Source: Chara braunii
Taxonomy: Eukaryota; Streptophyta; Charophyceae; Charales; Characeae
Reading direction: 5' to 3'
Length of the DNA: 64,000 nt
NCBI GenBank assembly: GCA_003427395.1
Contig: BFEA01000700.1
Coordinates: forward strand, 129,850 to 193,849
Under the pieces are notes generated by a model. It made no database searches and had not been told where the DNA came from. It saw only the letters and a list, made by a program, of their open reading frames with translations. Below, piece by piece: positions 39,754-51,741 of the stretch. Within the stretch, counting starts at the first letter, position 1. Each line of letters begins with the position of its first letter. The position numbers were made by a program, and so were the translations under genes.

Positions 39754-40869
39754 TTTTTTTTTTTTTTTTTTTCGGGGCTCCGGAGTCGGGGTTCGAGGTG
39801 CCTACCCCCAAAACCCCGGACCCCTGCCGGGGCCCCGGGGCTGGGGCTCGACAACCCTGCCCTTCGCGCTTCTCCTCGGCTCCTTTTTCGTCTATCTTGG
39901 TCCCGCTCCGCACCACACTCTTCGTCCTCCCATTCTTCCCACCTTCATCCCCATACAGGAATTCCCTACCGACCCCCCCCCGGGTATTCGAGCCGTCAGG
40001 CGACATCGTGTAAGGAGAATACTCCCCTCATGCCGTAATCTGATTGGCTGCAAAAGACTCGTGGGGATCGATAGGGCTTTTCCTGGGCAATTACCCTAAA
40101 CTCTTGCTTCACCCCCTCCTTCCTCCGCCTCATTCACCTCCCATCTTCTATCTCCCTTGTCGCAATTATAAAACCCACAAGCGCATCCGAAAAACTCTCT
40201 CAACCCATCTGCCAACTTCAGGGAAGTCGTGGCTAGGTGATGTGCAAGTAGCGAGTTGGAAAGTCCCGACGAGCTGACTTCAGTGTATGCAAGGCTGTGA
40301 GCCGGGTGGTTGCAACGAAATGCAGGATCTGGGCAAGTTGGTGCAGAAGCTGAATTGGTGGGGTGACGATCGTTGTGGTATGGAGGTTGGTACGTGACAG
40401 CTGGGATTGTCAGTACCGGAGTAAGAAGTGTGTGTGTGTGTGTACGAGTGGTTGCATGGCCAGGAGCCATTATCAAAGAGCAGAAGGCCGGTGCGCCTTG
40501 ATTTTCGGATTCTCCTTCTTTTGGCTCTTAAAAGCCAAGTCCACGGCGAATAGCCGATTGTTGCCACCCCCCCTTTCAAGCTTGCTTGTATGATCAAAGC
40601 TCTCTCTCTCTCCCTATCTTCTCAGTTCCCTTCTTCGGCCAAGCTACGTCTTTGTCTCCCTCTCTCTCTCTCTCGTGTTCCTTCGCTCCCGTCTACCCGA
40701 TGGATGTCCAAATGATCTGATGCTTCCCTGGTCTCGCTCGTCCCTGTTGAATTCAATCGAATCTCGCATGGACGAGCATTGTTGAATTCAAGGAACCAGT
40801 AAACCAAGTGATCTTCCCTTTTTTTTTTTTTTTTGATTTGTCTCTAGACAAGCAAAGATTCGTGTTTGT
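39754..40869. other. Intergenic stretch
   Basis: Contains a T-run at 39,754-39,772, GC-rich sequence to 39,860, (TG)n at 40,429-40,442, and (TC)n at 40,600-40,612 and 40,660-40,674. An isolated TATAAAA-like site lies at about 40,166. No gene model is supported. Confidence 0.4.
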
Positions 40870-41207
40870 GAGATTTATCACACATATGCATCGATAAGGC
40901 TAAGATTTCGCTAAGATATGAATGCATGCTCACCACTCACTCAATGAATGAGGATTGTCGTCTTGTCTGGATTGAACCCCCATTCTTTTGGATCGGTTCG
41001 CCGGATGGAAGAAAGGCAACCGAGCACGTAGAATTGTGGGATTTTGTCACACATATGCATCGATTGGGCAGATTTCGCTAAGATTATGAATCCATGCTCA
41101 CCACTCGTTCAATGAATGAGGATTGTCGGCTTGACTGGATCGAACCCCCATTCTTTTGGATCAGTTCGTCAGATGGAAGGCAGGCAACCGAGCACGTAGA
41201 ATTGTGA
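40870..41207. repeat. 169-bp tandem duplication
   Basis: TCACACATATGCATCGAT recurs at 40,878 and 41,047. Downstream blocks ATGAATGAGGATTGTCG, CCCCCATTCTTTTGGATC and GCAACCGAGCACGTAGAATT recur in the same order. The copies differ at roughly one site in ten. Confidence 0.9.
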
Positions 41208-41247
41208 TTGTTTATTTCTGTGATTGAATAACTGATTAGGTGGACTT

Positions 41248-42054
41248 ATGTGCTCAAACTTTGCTTATGCCACGTGGACCGATTGTCCCGATCCGACTGG
41301 GTGCCGACTTCCCGCATCCTCATCACGACCATTCCCGTACAACGAGAAAAGGACACGTGTATACGAGTGGGACGTACGGAAAGCCATCGCCAAGATCAGT
41401 AGACGTTATTATTTTCCACCCCAGACAAGGTGTTTGGGATTCGTGGGCGCTCGTTTTGTCATTATCGATACCCACTTTCCGCCGTACTCTTTATTATTGC
41501 CTTTTAACGAACTGATGCTCATCCCATGGGCGACAACAGCGCCCCACTGACCCAACACTGTGTGTAGCGAATTTCTGAGGTTGAGGCCATCCACGTCGGA
41601 TTCCAAACTCTATAGCGGTGTTGGGACTTGATTCGAAAATGAGACCCCACGCGTGTACCTCCGCTTTTCCGTTCAAAAAGACGACGAACAACCCACATGG
41701 AGGTACAAAGAGACTTTTTTGATTAGGCAAACATTTGGAAGCAGCGTGCTCCATTTCTTTCCCGCACAACTATGGTCCGTCCTCACTCAAACTGGAGTCG
41801 CACGGGGGCTTTCAGTTCCATTTGTGGCCCCACATTCAATATTCCCAAAACTCCTTGGCACACCCAATTTTACTGTTCTTTTAGGTCCTGTTCCGCATAA
41901 TTTATCACTTCGACCGAAAGACAGGACAGGGCGTGAGGTCGGTATCAGAGCCGACACGTATCGGTCTAGTAATAGTGAGACGAGTTGGAGGGAGAACGAG
42001 CACTTTCTCGACCGAAGAAGAAAAATCCTCCTCTTGTCACCGGAAACAGGTTAG
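41248..42054 (+). other. Unexplained long frame with two internal stops
   Basis: One frame stays open over about 269 codons except for TGA at 41,551 and 41,631. The product shows a W-D-V-R-K-A-I-A-K-I block and an F-V-G-A-R-F-V-I-I-D block but no domain I can name. It overlaps the presumed LTR and primer site of the element at 41.9-43.1 kb. It may be a decayed gene captured next to, or within, that LTR, or it may be chance. Confidence 0.25.
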
Positions 42055-42077
42055 CAGAGACAAGAAAGGAAGCAGCT

Positions 42078-42595
42078 ATGACTAACGCTAATGTGCCTAC
42101 CCCTAATGTAATGGTAAGCATTCCAAACATCTATTTATTCTATCCTAACCACACTCATCCAGAGGCTTGGCTCAAAGCAGTGGAAGCGCAGGGCTATGAA
42201 GCGGCTGACCTACCCCGACTCATCACCTTGCTCGTAAGAAATACTGCGCACGATTGGTTTAAACACCACCAATGGGTAGATTGTAATACGTTCAAAAAAG
42301 CCTTTTTGGCAAAATTTGACGAAGTGAGGATGCTACATGGTTTGTACTGAAAACGCGCCCGCAAGAGCCAGGAGAGCTCTTGCCAGACTTCATGGACGGA
42401 TTTCAAACAGCTCTAAATAAGTCTGGACGGGAAGAAAATGCTGCTCGAGATTGGTTCATAGATCATCTTCGCAACCCGGTCGTAAAGGCAAAACCGAAAA
42501 AGAAAGTCCCTCCCAAAACGACTCAACTGTCGGCGATCATCGCCAAAGCATTCGATCTTGATTCACAAGATACACAAGTATATATATCAGGGTGA
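42078..42595 (+). pseudogene. Gag-like fragment
   Basis: Contains H-P-E-A-W-L-K-A-V-E near the start, then T-A-H-D-W-F-K and F-K-K-A-F-L-A-K-F near 42,290, the pattern of Ty3/gypsy capsid proteins (a W followed by the F-x3-F block). A second part after a frameshift at 42,350 has E-P-G-E-L-L and F-M-D-G-F-Q. Stops and the shift make it inactive. Confidence 0.5.
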
Positions 42596-42732
42596 TGAGG
42601 ATATAGCAGATACGATAGAAGATGTGGCTGCAAAACGAAGATCGTGGCTCCGATCGATTGGGCGATTTCACCAGCGCCACGATTCTGAAAACCCGGGCGG
42701 ACCATCACGCAGTCATGTCTCTCATGCTCCCT

Positions 42733-42870
42733 CCGCTGTCGCCTCTCCTCCCTCCTCCCCCCTCCTTCCAAGACGACCCCCGTGACCGCCATTTTACCCC
42801 TCCGCTGTCGTCTCTCCTCCCTCCTCCCCCCTCCTTCCAAGACGACCCCCGTGACCGCTATTTTACCACA
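42733..42870 (+). repeat. 69-bp tandem duplication
   Basis: CCGCTGTCG starts copies at 42,733 and 42,802. Each holds CCTCCTTCCAAGACGACCCC and GTGACCGC. Differences are single bases. Confidence 0.9.
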
Positions 42871-43149
42871 ATCACCGGCGCCGGTGTCCATCACCAATCT
42901 TCATCTGGCTCAAATGATTTATACGGCTACCTCCCGACAAGCGGAATGGATGAATCATCTGATCCAGAGTCAGACATTGCAGATGGACCGATTGGAACCA
43001 ATTGGAGCAAGTTCTACGCGATTTAACGAGTATGCACGCCAAAGTACCACGCCCCACTCCATCTCCTCCTCTGTACCTTTTGCTGCCTGCCCCTCCTATT
43101 CAAAGATCAGTTGCTCCCCATGTAGCTCACCAGACTGCTGTGCAACAAG

Positions 43150-44894
43150 GAAGAGTATAATATTATATATAGAAAGCCAATTACCTTTTCCTGCTTGTGG
43201 TTCCCTCTCCATAGAAGGTTGTGACTTGTCGATGGAGGACTTTTTTGTTTGTGCTTGACTCATAGCCCAAAGAGCTGACTTATACCAGATGGAAGATAGA
43301 ATCATAATGTCAATAACGAGTGCCCTTCCAAATATGGATGTATTCAGATTCTTCCATTGATTCATTATTTTTAATGTTGATTTGGAAATCCACTCCTCAT
43401 GGATAAAAGGTTTACCTAATGCTATAAGTGACACTTCTAAGATGCGTACCAGAGCTTCTAAAGGTAACCATTGAATTCTCGAAAGTTCCGGAGGGCGGTC
43501 ACCATTTGAATGAATCCACCACCCTTCAGTCTTATTACCCCAATTAACCACCATGTCAGAGACATGTGAATTTGCTCATTAGGGCTTGAATCTCCTCCAT
43601 GTTTGTCAAAGATGCCTTCATCACTATTGTGAGATCATCAATAAATATTGAGCTAATGGGGATGACATCTTCTAGAATGCTTGAAATCTGTAAACGTTTT
43701 AAGGTACGGTTAGTGTTGAGATTGACCCCTAGGACTTCCATTATGATTAAAAACAAAATAGGGGCCAAAGAGTCTTCTTGCCTCACCGATCTTTGTAATC
43801 TAATCTCCGGGGAGAGAAGTCCATTAACCCTAACCCTCGTTGTGGCATTCGTATGGAGAATCCGAACCCACCTTCGTAAGTTCGGACCAAAATTTATTTT
43901 ATTCAGACAGACATCCAAAAAATCGCCAATCCACATGATATCATAGGCCTTTTCAAAGTCGATGAAAATGAAGGCAACATTTTGTTTAGATTGACCAGAG
44001 AGTTTAATCATCTCATTAATTAGAAGGATATTATTTTGAATGTGTCCGCCATTAGTAAATTCGGTCTGTGAGGGATAAATACTATCTGCCATCACCGAAA
44101 TCATACGATTAGCCAATGGCTTAGCCAATATTTCATAAAACACAGTAAGTAAAGTCCTGGATCTATAGTTTATTATATTTGTCTTATCCCCCTTTTTGTG
44201 TAAAAGAGTGAAAATTCCCTGACCCACTAGTTCTCCCATTTGTCCTAACTCATAAATCGATTCGAAAAATTTAAACCAGTCGGATGAGAAAGTTGATCAC
44301 ATGGTTTCCCAAAATTATTTGGGGACTCCATCAATGTCAGGGGTTTTATCCTCATCCATCTATAATAAAGTGTACATAATTCCTCCAAGGTCAAAGGCCT
44401 CTCCAAATGTTCCCTTTGATCTTGAGCAAGTGTCTGGGTTAAGGGTGTGAGGAAAGTTTTTATGGTTGTATCATCCTCTTGTATATCTTCCATATTTTTT
44501 AATAAAGTGAAGAATTTTTTGTAAAAATCATAGGCAATCTTTAGACTTCCTGACGAGGATAATGAGAAAGAAGGTTCTAAGGATCCAGTAGGATCTTTCA
44601 GCCCTTCAATACACGTGCGTCGCGATCTAGCACGAGCTAGTGCAAACAACAAAGCATCCATTTGTCCCTCGGTCAAATGCCGTGACAACTTACCTCTGAT
44701 CAGATATCCTTGCCAACGATGTTTAGCAAAAAGTTGGTTCCTAAGCTCTTAAATATTGAATGGGTGAGAATAATTATGTGCTGGTCATCAAGTTCATAAT
44801 TTAGGATTTGTTCTTGGATGTTCATTTCCTGAAAAAATGATTCTTTGCTTGTAATTAAGAAAACTCGTTACACTTTTTGGCCATAAAAGCCAAC
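43150..44894 (-). mobile_element. LINE copy F, main part (3' side of a gypsy insertion)
   Basis: Minus-strand piece of the A/B/D LINE family, from the linker before reverse transcriptase (N-G-L, split by the gypsy element) to just past the polymerase. Its 5' remnant lies across the insertion at 54,604-54,621. Joining the two flanks restores F-N-N-G-L-A-F followed by K-K-C-N, as in copy B. The 3' side stops without a tail at about 43,150. Confidence 0.85.
43150..44894 (-). pseudogene. LINE linker and reverse transcriptase (copy F)
   Basis: The polymerase blocks on the minus strand are K-K-G-D-K-T-N-I-I-N-Y-R near 44,190, F-I-F-I-D-F-E-K-A-Y-D near 43,950, R-Q-E-D-S-L-A-P near 43,790 (usual Q-G-D-P changed), and F-I-D-D-L near 43,630 in place of F-A-D-D-L. 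The linker (44,245-44,688) has T-E-G-Q-M-D and A-R-A-R-S-R-R-T. Substitutions in the conserved block and frame breaks at 44,240 indicate a dead gene. Confidence 0.8.
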
Positions 44895-46272
44895 TCTAAC
44901 GACCCGCCATAACACAGACTTAGAACACTGCTGATTTCTGAAGTTCTGTCGATGGAATGGATGCCTTGCTGAGATTCCCGCATTCTGCTGAGTTTTCTAA
45001 GTCTGTATGTGTGTGTGCTCGTTGACCTGCGCGTCTGTCAGAGTGCTTGTCGGTATGAGTGTGTGTGTGACCCGCAAGGGTACTTGCTTGTTTGGCAGGC
45101 CCATAGGGCTGATACTTACTTGTGGCCGTGACATTGAGGTTTGCAGCAGGGGAAAACACTCAAGTGGCGGAGCCAGAGGCCCGCGACACTTAGAGCAGCG
45201 GAAAAACACTCAAGTAGCAGGTAGGCCGGTACCGCACCCAGTAGCAGGAGATGTGTCGGGCACTCGAGGCCGAGCAGAAGAAGACAAAGTTGGCATTTTT
45301 AGAGGCCCAGTAGCGGTAGGCTAGGTCTAGGCCGGTACCAGTCCATCCAGTATGAGTCTAGAGCCTGTACGGGCAATATCAGAGTCTGCAATGATGTTTC
45401 CCTCCGAAAGAAAGGAGGTACCGGTTGCTTGGGAGGCCGAGCGGCCTAGAAGTCACCGCCCAGGAGGCAAGTAGGCCGCTATATCAAGAGGGCGAGGGAA
45501 GAGCCCGGCCTCATTCTTCAGTGTGCAAGTTTGGCGACACGTTGCTGGAGCGCTGGCTGGAGGAGCGCTGGCTACTACAGCGCTGCTGGGAGGAAGAAGC
45601 CGAGAGCTTCCACCTTGGCTATGGTGGAGCTCTACCGGTAGAAGGAGGGAGAACAGGACCAAGGAGGAGAGTGGCGAGGTACCTACCTGGCTATGGTGGA
45701 CACCATCTTCATCACCTTGTTAGGCGCTGCATCTGGAAGGCCCCGTTGGGGTACTGCAACACCAAGGAAGCTCGGGGCAGAGACAGGCATGGCGGCCTAG
45801 TGAGCAGCGGCATAGCTGCTTTGCGTTGTCCTTTCCACTGGGAGGCAGCGACATAGCTGCTTTGGGTTGTGCTTTGGACAGGAGGGTTGAGCCCTCAATA
45901 GTCCGCCATAGCCTCGACCTACATGTGAGAGGAAGGAGAAGGGTGGCCATGGCTATGGTGGACCTCATGTGGTGCTTGCAATAAAAATGAGATTCGGACA
46001 CTGATTCTGGTTCAGCCATTCAACATTATTATTGTTATTTCTTGTTTGAATAAGGCAGGAGGAGATAAGGAGGAGGAGATTGGTTGGCGAAGAGGAAGAG
46101 CATTATCTTTGGTCTATGCTGGAGTACATCTTCTTCTTCTTTCTTACTTCTTTCTTACTTATTCTTCTTTTTTCCCTCTCTCTCCTCTCAAGTTCAATCA
46201 TTTCTTTTTGCAATTGGAAGGCATTGTACTTTCTGATGAATGTATAGTTCGAAATTGGCCAGGATCGTAACA
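44895..46272 (+). repeat. 5' LTR of gypsy element
   Basis: Starts TCTAACGACCCGCCATAACA and ends GGCCAGGATCGTAACA. The sequence matches the 3' LTR throughout but has about 50 bp (near 45,050-45,105) absent there. It includes (GT)n and GC-rich repeats. The open frames across the LTR (about 45,425-45,856) are shared with the 3' LTR and have no known domain. Confidence 0.9.
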
Positions 46273-46273
46273 T

Positions 46274-46285
46274 TGGTATCAGAGC
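46274..46285 (+). other. Primer-binding site, initiator tRNA-Met type
   Basis: TGGTATCAGAGC starts two bases after the LTR end. It is complementary to the 3' end of plant initiator tRNA-Met, the usual primer of chromoviruses. Confidence 0.9.
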
Positions 46286-47986
46286 GGATTCTACTTGCTG
46301 GCGAGAGTTGACTTTGCCGCCATAACCCTAACCTAAGTGGTAAGGGCTAACCACTTAGGGTTAGGGCTGGAAATTAGGGTTAAGTGGAGCAGCGTAGTGA
46401 AGGGAAGCTGCTCCCACCTGGCAAGGCCGTGTAGGGTCGACATTAGACCCGACCAGGTAGCTTGAGTGCATGTTTGTGTTGGCGAGACACAAGGTGGGAC
46501 TTCGTGATGCAGTTTGAGAGAGGCGACAGTGAAGGGCACCTACAACTTGAATCTGGACTTCAAGGAAGACGAGGAGTGATTTTAGGGCTCCCCTCAAGTT
46601 AGGCGAGCTTGAGGGTGGCAGCCATATCTGCACCTACGGACTGCAAGTTGCTACTTTGATATTCAACATCGACGGGGGATCCGGCGTTGTACTTTGGGGT
46701 AGATGTTGACCCTCCTAGATGATAGAACACTAGTGTAGAGGATGCTATCGGGTGAGGAGGACTATGTGAGAGGGGGGTGAGTTTCTTTTCATCTCAAGGG
46801 CCCGACCACTCAGGTAAGTGTCGTGCCGCCAGGGTGCCCATGTGTGTGTGCATGGAATTGACTGCCTGCTGGGGTATTCTGGGTTCTTCTTTTATCCTCC
46901 ATAATCTTGATCTAATGTCAGGTGTTTGAACTGCTTACTCACCTGACGAGTGAATGAATGGAGTATCTTGCGTGCCATGCTATATCTTTCTACAGTGCTT
47001 TGTTTATTTCATTTTGAACGGCTGTAGTCTGTAGGTTCTTTCTAGGGCTAAATTCCGTTTTTCAATTCGGTAGGGGCAAAGAGTAGGTCTTTGTGGAACT
47101 CTTGTTGGTTGGGACCCAATTTTGACTCCACTCGGACCATTTGGGACTCGGTGGGACCGGGCCCAAACAAGAAGGGGCCCTCAAGCCCAAATATGTTAAC
47201 GTAAGTTACCTTGCTCTATTTGATTGGGACTCGTAGTTCATGCTTTCGGACCAGGACACTCGCTGCTAAGGGGATCTCAACTAAGATGTTTTAACAGACT
47301 TTACCGCACGATCCGCCGCCTGACTCGCACCTTGGACACCACTAAATTCTGTTTTGCATTATGTAGTACACTTTGAATTCGATTTGCTGTGTCTTCACGG
47401 AGCTGAGTCCGTCTAGGCTTGAGAGGACCTCATACGTAGTCGGACCAGACTGTGTAGCGGAATCAGATCTCTCCGATCTTTATTTTCTGTTTTGACTGCT
47501 CTCCAGTCCAAATGAATTGTCGCTCCGGCTAAGAGTTCTACCTTCTCTTCTGATTGCTTATAAGTTGTTTCTTTCATTGGGTTCGTTAAATGCCAACGTC
47601 TACATGATCGCAAACGAGAGACAAAGAGACAAGAGAAAGCTTTTGATTGTTGCTCTTGAGGGGGTGAGGAGAGGGAAGAGGAGTGTTTGTCCCCGAAGTG
47701 TGGGAAGTACGGACCTCTCTTGAGAGACTTATTAACACCCTTGTCCTCCATCATGGCATCTGCAGCAGAATGAAAGCTGCAAATGGACTCCACCTCTGAG
47801 GTAGAAAAAAACGCAGTACCAATTGTTTTATGAAAAAACATTGAAGAGGGAAGGCGGAGAAGGAGAAAGAGAGGGGAGACAAAATAAAGGCTCATGAAGC
47901 CGTCTTCAGTATCATGCCCGCCTTAATTGATATGGAGGTGGAAGAGAAGAATATCCCACTCCTCAGGGCTTTAGTAGAGGTCCGGG
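46286..47986 (+). other. Gypsy element leader and pre-gag region
   Basis: About 1.7 kb without a supported frame. ACCCTAACCTAAGTGG-type short repeats occur near 46,325-46,380. Confidence 0.5.
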
Positions 47987-49274
47987 TTGTTGAAGACCAT
48001 ACAGGCGCTTGATGAACTCAAGAAGTTGCGCGAGGATATGACCCTGATGGCGCAGCAGCGCCGAGACCAACTGCAACGTTTTTCTGATCAGGCAGCCCAA
48101 GGTGTTCTTCCACCTGTTTACCCAGCTTCTAGTGCTGCGTGTCAGTCCGTTCTCGCGCCTCTAACTGTATCTTCTTCTTCTTTTTCTTCTTCTTCTTTGA
48201 GTGTGGTCAACAGCCTATCCGGATCTGCAGCAGGTCCAGACCCCGTTGTTGTTGTTGCTGCTGCTGTAGTGGCAAGTGGCAATGCAGGGCATTCTGGAAA
48301 TGTTGCAGCCCCGAATTCGGACCCAGCAACCGCTGGTCCTAGCTGCAACTTTCCTTACATGGATAGAAAGGCGACAAATATTCCGTCTTAAATACGACGA
48401 AAAAGACGACATTGAATCATGGATCAGCTCTATGTGATCCTACTTTGATGTGCTGGAGACACTCCCGGTTACTCAGACGTCGGTCCTAGGGACCAGTGTG
48501 GAACCCGCCGTAAGGGGCTTCTTAGAAGTCCAAGCTGTACAGTCAGGCTATAAAATAATAGACCTAAACAAATGGCTGAAGGCTATGCTTGTAGCCACAC
48601 TCGAAGAACTCTTGATCAAGCAATATGCTGATCCGCATGTTGCAGCTAAAGCTAGACTCAAGCTTGACAAGCACAGCAAGTGGACCGGCTCCATGCATAA
48701 TCTACAACATTACGTTAGTAAACTCTTTGCTACTCCTAATCTGGAGATGGTTGCGCAGTCCTGCTTAGATGTGATTAAAGACACGGTTCCCTCTATTGTA
48801 ACACATCGCCTGGGGCTCAGACTCGTAACGTATACAGATTGGCTTTCCCTCATGCGAGATTTTGTCAAGTTGGAGGCACAAGACCTCTCGGGTGGATCGG
48901 GTGGCAAAAAGACCACCAGCCGCAGATGGTTTCCGGGCAACAACCGTTTTGCAGTGCACGATCTGCTTGAGGTTGACGAGAAGACCTTCATAGAGGACCC
49001 TTATATTGGTGGCGATCAAGAGCAAGACTAAGGCATCTTGCTCTTCGTTAGCCCATGAGTCTGATTATGTGGATGATGACGAATCAATGAATGTCTTTAA
49101 GAGGACTGCCTTCAAAAGTAACGGACCGAAGAACACCATGAAGAACAACACTAATACTACTCTCCTTCCCAAGGGAGCGAAGATTCCATCCAAACCGGAA
49201 GATCTTGCCACAAAACCATGGGTAGATCTCCGGATCAGTGGAAGTGAGTAGAAACACAGGGTGACGAAAGAGGT
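47987..49274 (+). pseudogene. gag (capsid) of gypsy element
   Basis: A helical N-terminus (L-R-E-D-M-T-L-M-A-Q-Q-R-R-D) is followed by a Ser/Ala/Val linker. The capsid-like domain begins D-D-I-E-S-W near 48,411 and continues through L-E-T-L-P-V and L-V-A-T-L-E-E-L to about 49,030. TGA replaces an expected Trp in S-M-x-S-Y-F-D near 48,437, and a frameshift joins the linker to the capsid. The zinc knuckle follows in the next feature. Confidence 0.75.
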
Positions 49275-49275
49275 T

Positions 49276-49317
49276 TGTCTGCATTGCACCAAACCGGGAC
49301 ACTCGGTCCAACATTGC
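49276..49317 (+). other. CCHC zinc knuckle of gypsy gag
   Basis: C-L-H-C-T-K-P-G-H-S-V-Q-H-C fits C-x2-C-x4-H-x4-C exactly. It is the nucleocapsid RNA-binding motif. It lies in the frame that continues into the protease. Confidence 0.9.
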
Positions 49318-49574
49318 TTCAGATTGCAACAGGGAAACCATCAAAAGGGGTAGAGACATCATCAGCACACTCTACAAACGGAGAGGGTGAACATGTAAGC
49401 GCAGATCCTTCACTGGATTCTGATCCTACTCAACAAATGTCTCTTGAGACCCCATTTGATGCTGATTCCGAGGCTGAGAGACCGCACATCCTCTACAAGG
49501 AGCCTTGGGTGGAGTCGGAAGAAATTGACTTCCATGCTCTCTTGTCGCGCTGGGCTCACATGAAGCAAGAACGA

Positions 49575-49919
49575 GCGCAAGGGAAAAAAAAGAAGTTGAT
49601 CTTCTTCAAACTCAACATTAACGGCCGTTACATCCGTGCGTTGGCTGATTATGGCGCAACCGCCAACTACTTTTCACCACACGACATTCGTAAGGCACGC
49701 TTGGGAATGAAGCAAGTGACTTTGCAAAATCCTTGTCGGACCCAAGTGGGCAACCAAGAGGTTGGCACATCTACGCATGCAGTTAAAGGTGTGCACACTA
49801 CCTTTGACACAGACTGCACAATCACGCATGAGTTGAACTTCTATGTCCTTGATAAGTGCCCCTTCGACACAATTATTGGCTTGGGCTGGTTGCAGGCCCA
49901 ATGTGAAAGAACCACATGA
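49575..49919 (+). pseudogene. Aspartic protease of gypsy element
   Basis: A-L-A-D-Y-G-A-T-A-N-Y-F near 49,640 occupies the place of the D-[ST]-G-A-T active site. The Ser/Thr is Tyr, which should inactivate the enzyme. I-I-G-L-G-W-L near 49,880 matches the second conserved block. The frame stops at 49,917. Confidence 0.8.
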
Positions 49920-50279
49920 AATGACTCACAGCTCATGGTCAAAGATGCCATGGGAATCGAGCGCCCAGTCCTTTTGGATGAGCCGCACGAGTCCCAAGTG
50001 ACTTTTCTCAATGCAATGACATTCTGCAAAAAGTGGCGCAGGCGCAAAGTTGATGAGCAAATGTATATAACCTTTGTTAGGCCTGCTCATGACTTCTATT
50101 TTTGTTGTACATAATGATTCTACTTTGCATGCCGTTTCTACTTCTGATGCAACTACTTTTACCTCTACTAAGCCTACTTCTAGTCCAAACGACTCTGCTT
50201 CAAATCCTGTTGTTTTGGCTACACCTATGCAATTCAGTATGCTTGCAACATAACGTGATGATCCACCTCTGAAAATTCC

Positions 50280-51741
50280 TTCCGAGATCCGCAGCCTTAT
50301 CGATCGATTTCCTGAAGTTTTGGCCGAACCGCATGGAGTCCCCGTGCGTCCGGTCCGACACAAGATCGAGTTGATAAAAGGCAACACTCCTCTAAAAGGT
50401 TGTGTCTATCGAATGAGCTCATGCGAATTCGAGGAGTTGCGTAGGCAGATCGATGACATGCTTGAAAAAGGATAGATCAAGCCAAGCGAATCCGAATTCG
50501 GTGCACCAGTTTTGTTTGTTCCTAAGAAGGGAGGCAAACTATGGATGTGTATTGATTATCGCGGACTGAACAAAATAACCAAAAAGAATGCATACCCTTT
50601 GCCACACATTGACGATCTGCTTGATACTGTAGGTGGATACAAGGTCTCCAACAAGATCGATCTCAAGTCTGGTTACCACCAAATTGAAGTCGACCCTGCA
50701 GACCAGCATAAAACTGCATTCAAAACTCGCGATGGGTTGTAAAAATTTATCGTTATGCCCTTCGGCCTCACGAATGCACTGACCACCTTCCAAAGTCTCA
50801 TGGACAAGGTGTTCCGCAATCAGATCAATCGATTTGTTGTTGTTTATTTGGATGACACACTAATCTTCAGCGAGTCGATGGAGGAGCACATGAGACACCT
50901 TGACGAAGTGTTGCAAATCCTCAAGGATGCGCAACTCCATCTCAACTTAGAGAAATCTAAGTTTGGGGGGGACAATGTCATCTACCTTGGACACCGGTTG
51001 TTCGCTGCAGGCCTAGAGCGCGAGGCAACCAAAGTGGAGGTCATCCGCAAATGGCCGCAACCGACAAATGTCCGAGAATTGCGTTTTTTTCTTGGTCTTG
51101 CGTCGTATTACCGTAAGTTTGTGCCCAAATTCTCTATCATCGCCCATCTGTTGTCCAAATTGACAAGCAAGAACGTGTCTTACACGTGGGATGGGGAATG
51201 CACATCAACCTTCCAAGCATCGAAGGAGGCTTTGGTGAGTCATCTGGTGCTCCGCATTGCAGATCCCAAACTTCCATTCGTAGTAACTACGGATGCAAGC
51301 TTGTATGGGATTGGTGCAGTGCTGCAACAAAATGATGGTGACGGCTTACGTCCGCTTGAGTATTACAATAAACACATGCCCAGTCACAAGGTAGTTGCCT
51401 CCACTTATATGCGAGAACTCTACGCCTTGAGAGAGGCACTAGATCATTGGAAACACTACCTCTTGGGCTGCCACTTCGAAGTGTTCTCAAACCATGAGAC
51501 TTTGAAATGGATCCAGACACAGAATAGTTCATCAACTACATTGACCCGCTGGCCGCATGAGATTACTGTGTATGATTTTGAACTTAAGCATAAGAAAGGT
51601 TGTTACAATCACGTTGCGGATGCTTTGTCTCGACATCCTGAGTACATGACTTGCCTTGTGGGTTCCTACAATCTCCGTAAGAATTTGGAGGAACTCATCG
51701 ATCATACTCCCAAGGACCCGAAACTCAGTCCCATCCTTTAG
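50280..51741 (+). pseudogene. Reverse transcriptase and RNase H of gypsy element
   Basis: Polymerase: P-V-L-F-V-P-K-K-G-G-K near 50,510, I-D-L-K-S-G-Y-H-Q-I near 50,665 (first Asp), M-P-F-G-L-T-N-A near 50,755, and V-Y-L-D-D-T near 50,845 (Asp pair). RNase H: T-T-D-A-S-L-Y-G-I-G near 51,290, E-L-Y-A-L near 51,415, and F-S-N-H-E-T-L-K near 51,485, where the usual T-D-H is changed to S-N-H, so the last catalytic Asp is lost. Stops at 50,473 and 50,740 interrupt the frame, and TAG at 51,739 ends it. Confidence 0.92.

Larger units (their letters stand above)
41941..43080 (+). mobile_element. LTR retrotransposon fragment (primer site and gag-like region)
   Basis: GGTATCAGAGCC at 41,941 resembles the initiator-tRNA-Met primer site of plant LTR elements, with one mismatch at its start. 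A gag-like frame follows from 42,078. The fragment ends near 43,080-43,150, where LINE copy F begins on the other strand. No LTR pair, protease or polymerase remains. Confidence 0.45.

Noticed and set aside
39016-40099. Open frames of 250-340 codons across the gap
   Set aside because: Most of each frame is N translated as X.
40160-40175. Core promoter at the TATAAAA-like site
   Set aside because: No supported transcript or coding sequence follows, and AT-rich matches of this length are common.
45425-45856. 143-codon LTR-internal frame as a gene (also 53,796-54,224)
   Set aside because: It lies wholly in the LTR and is present in both copies because the LTRs are repeats. It has no recognised domain.
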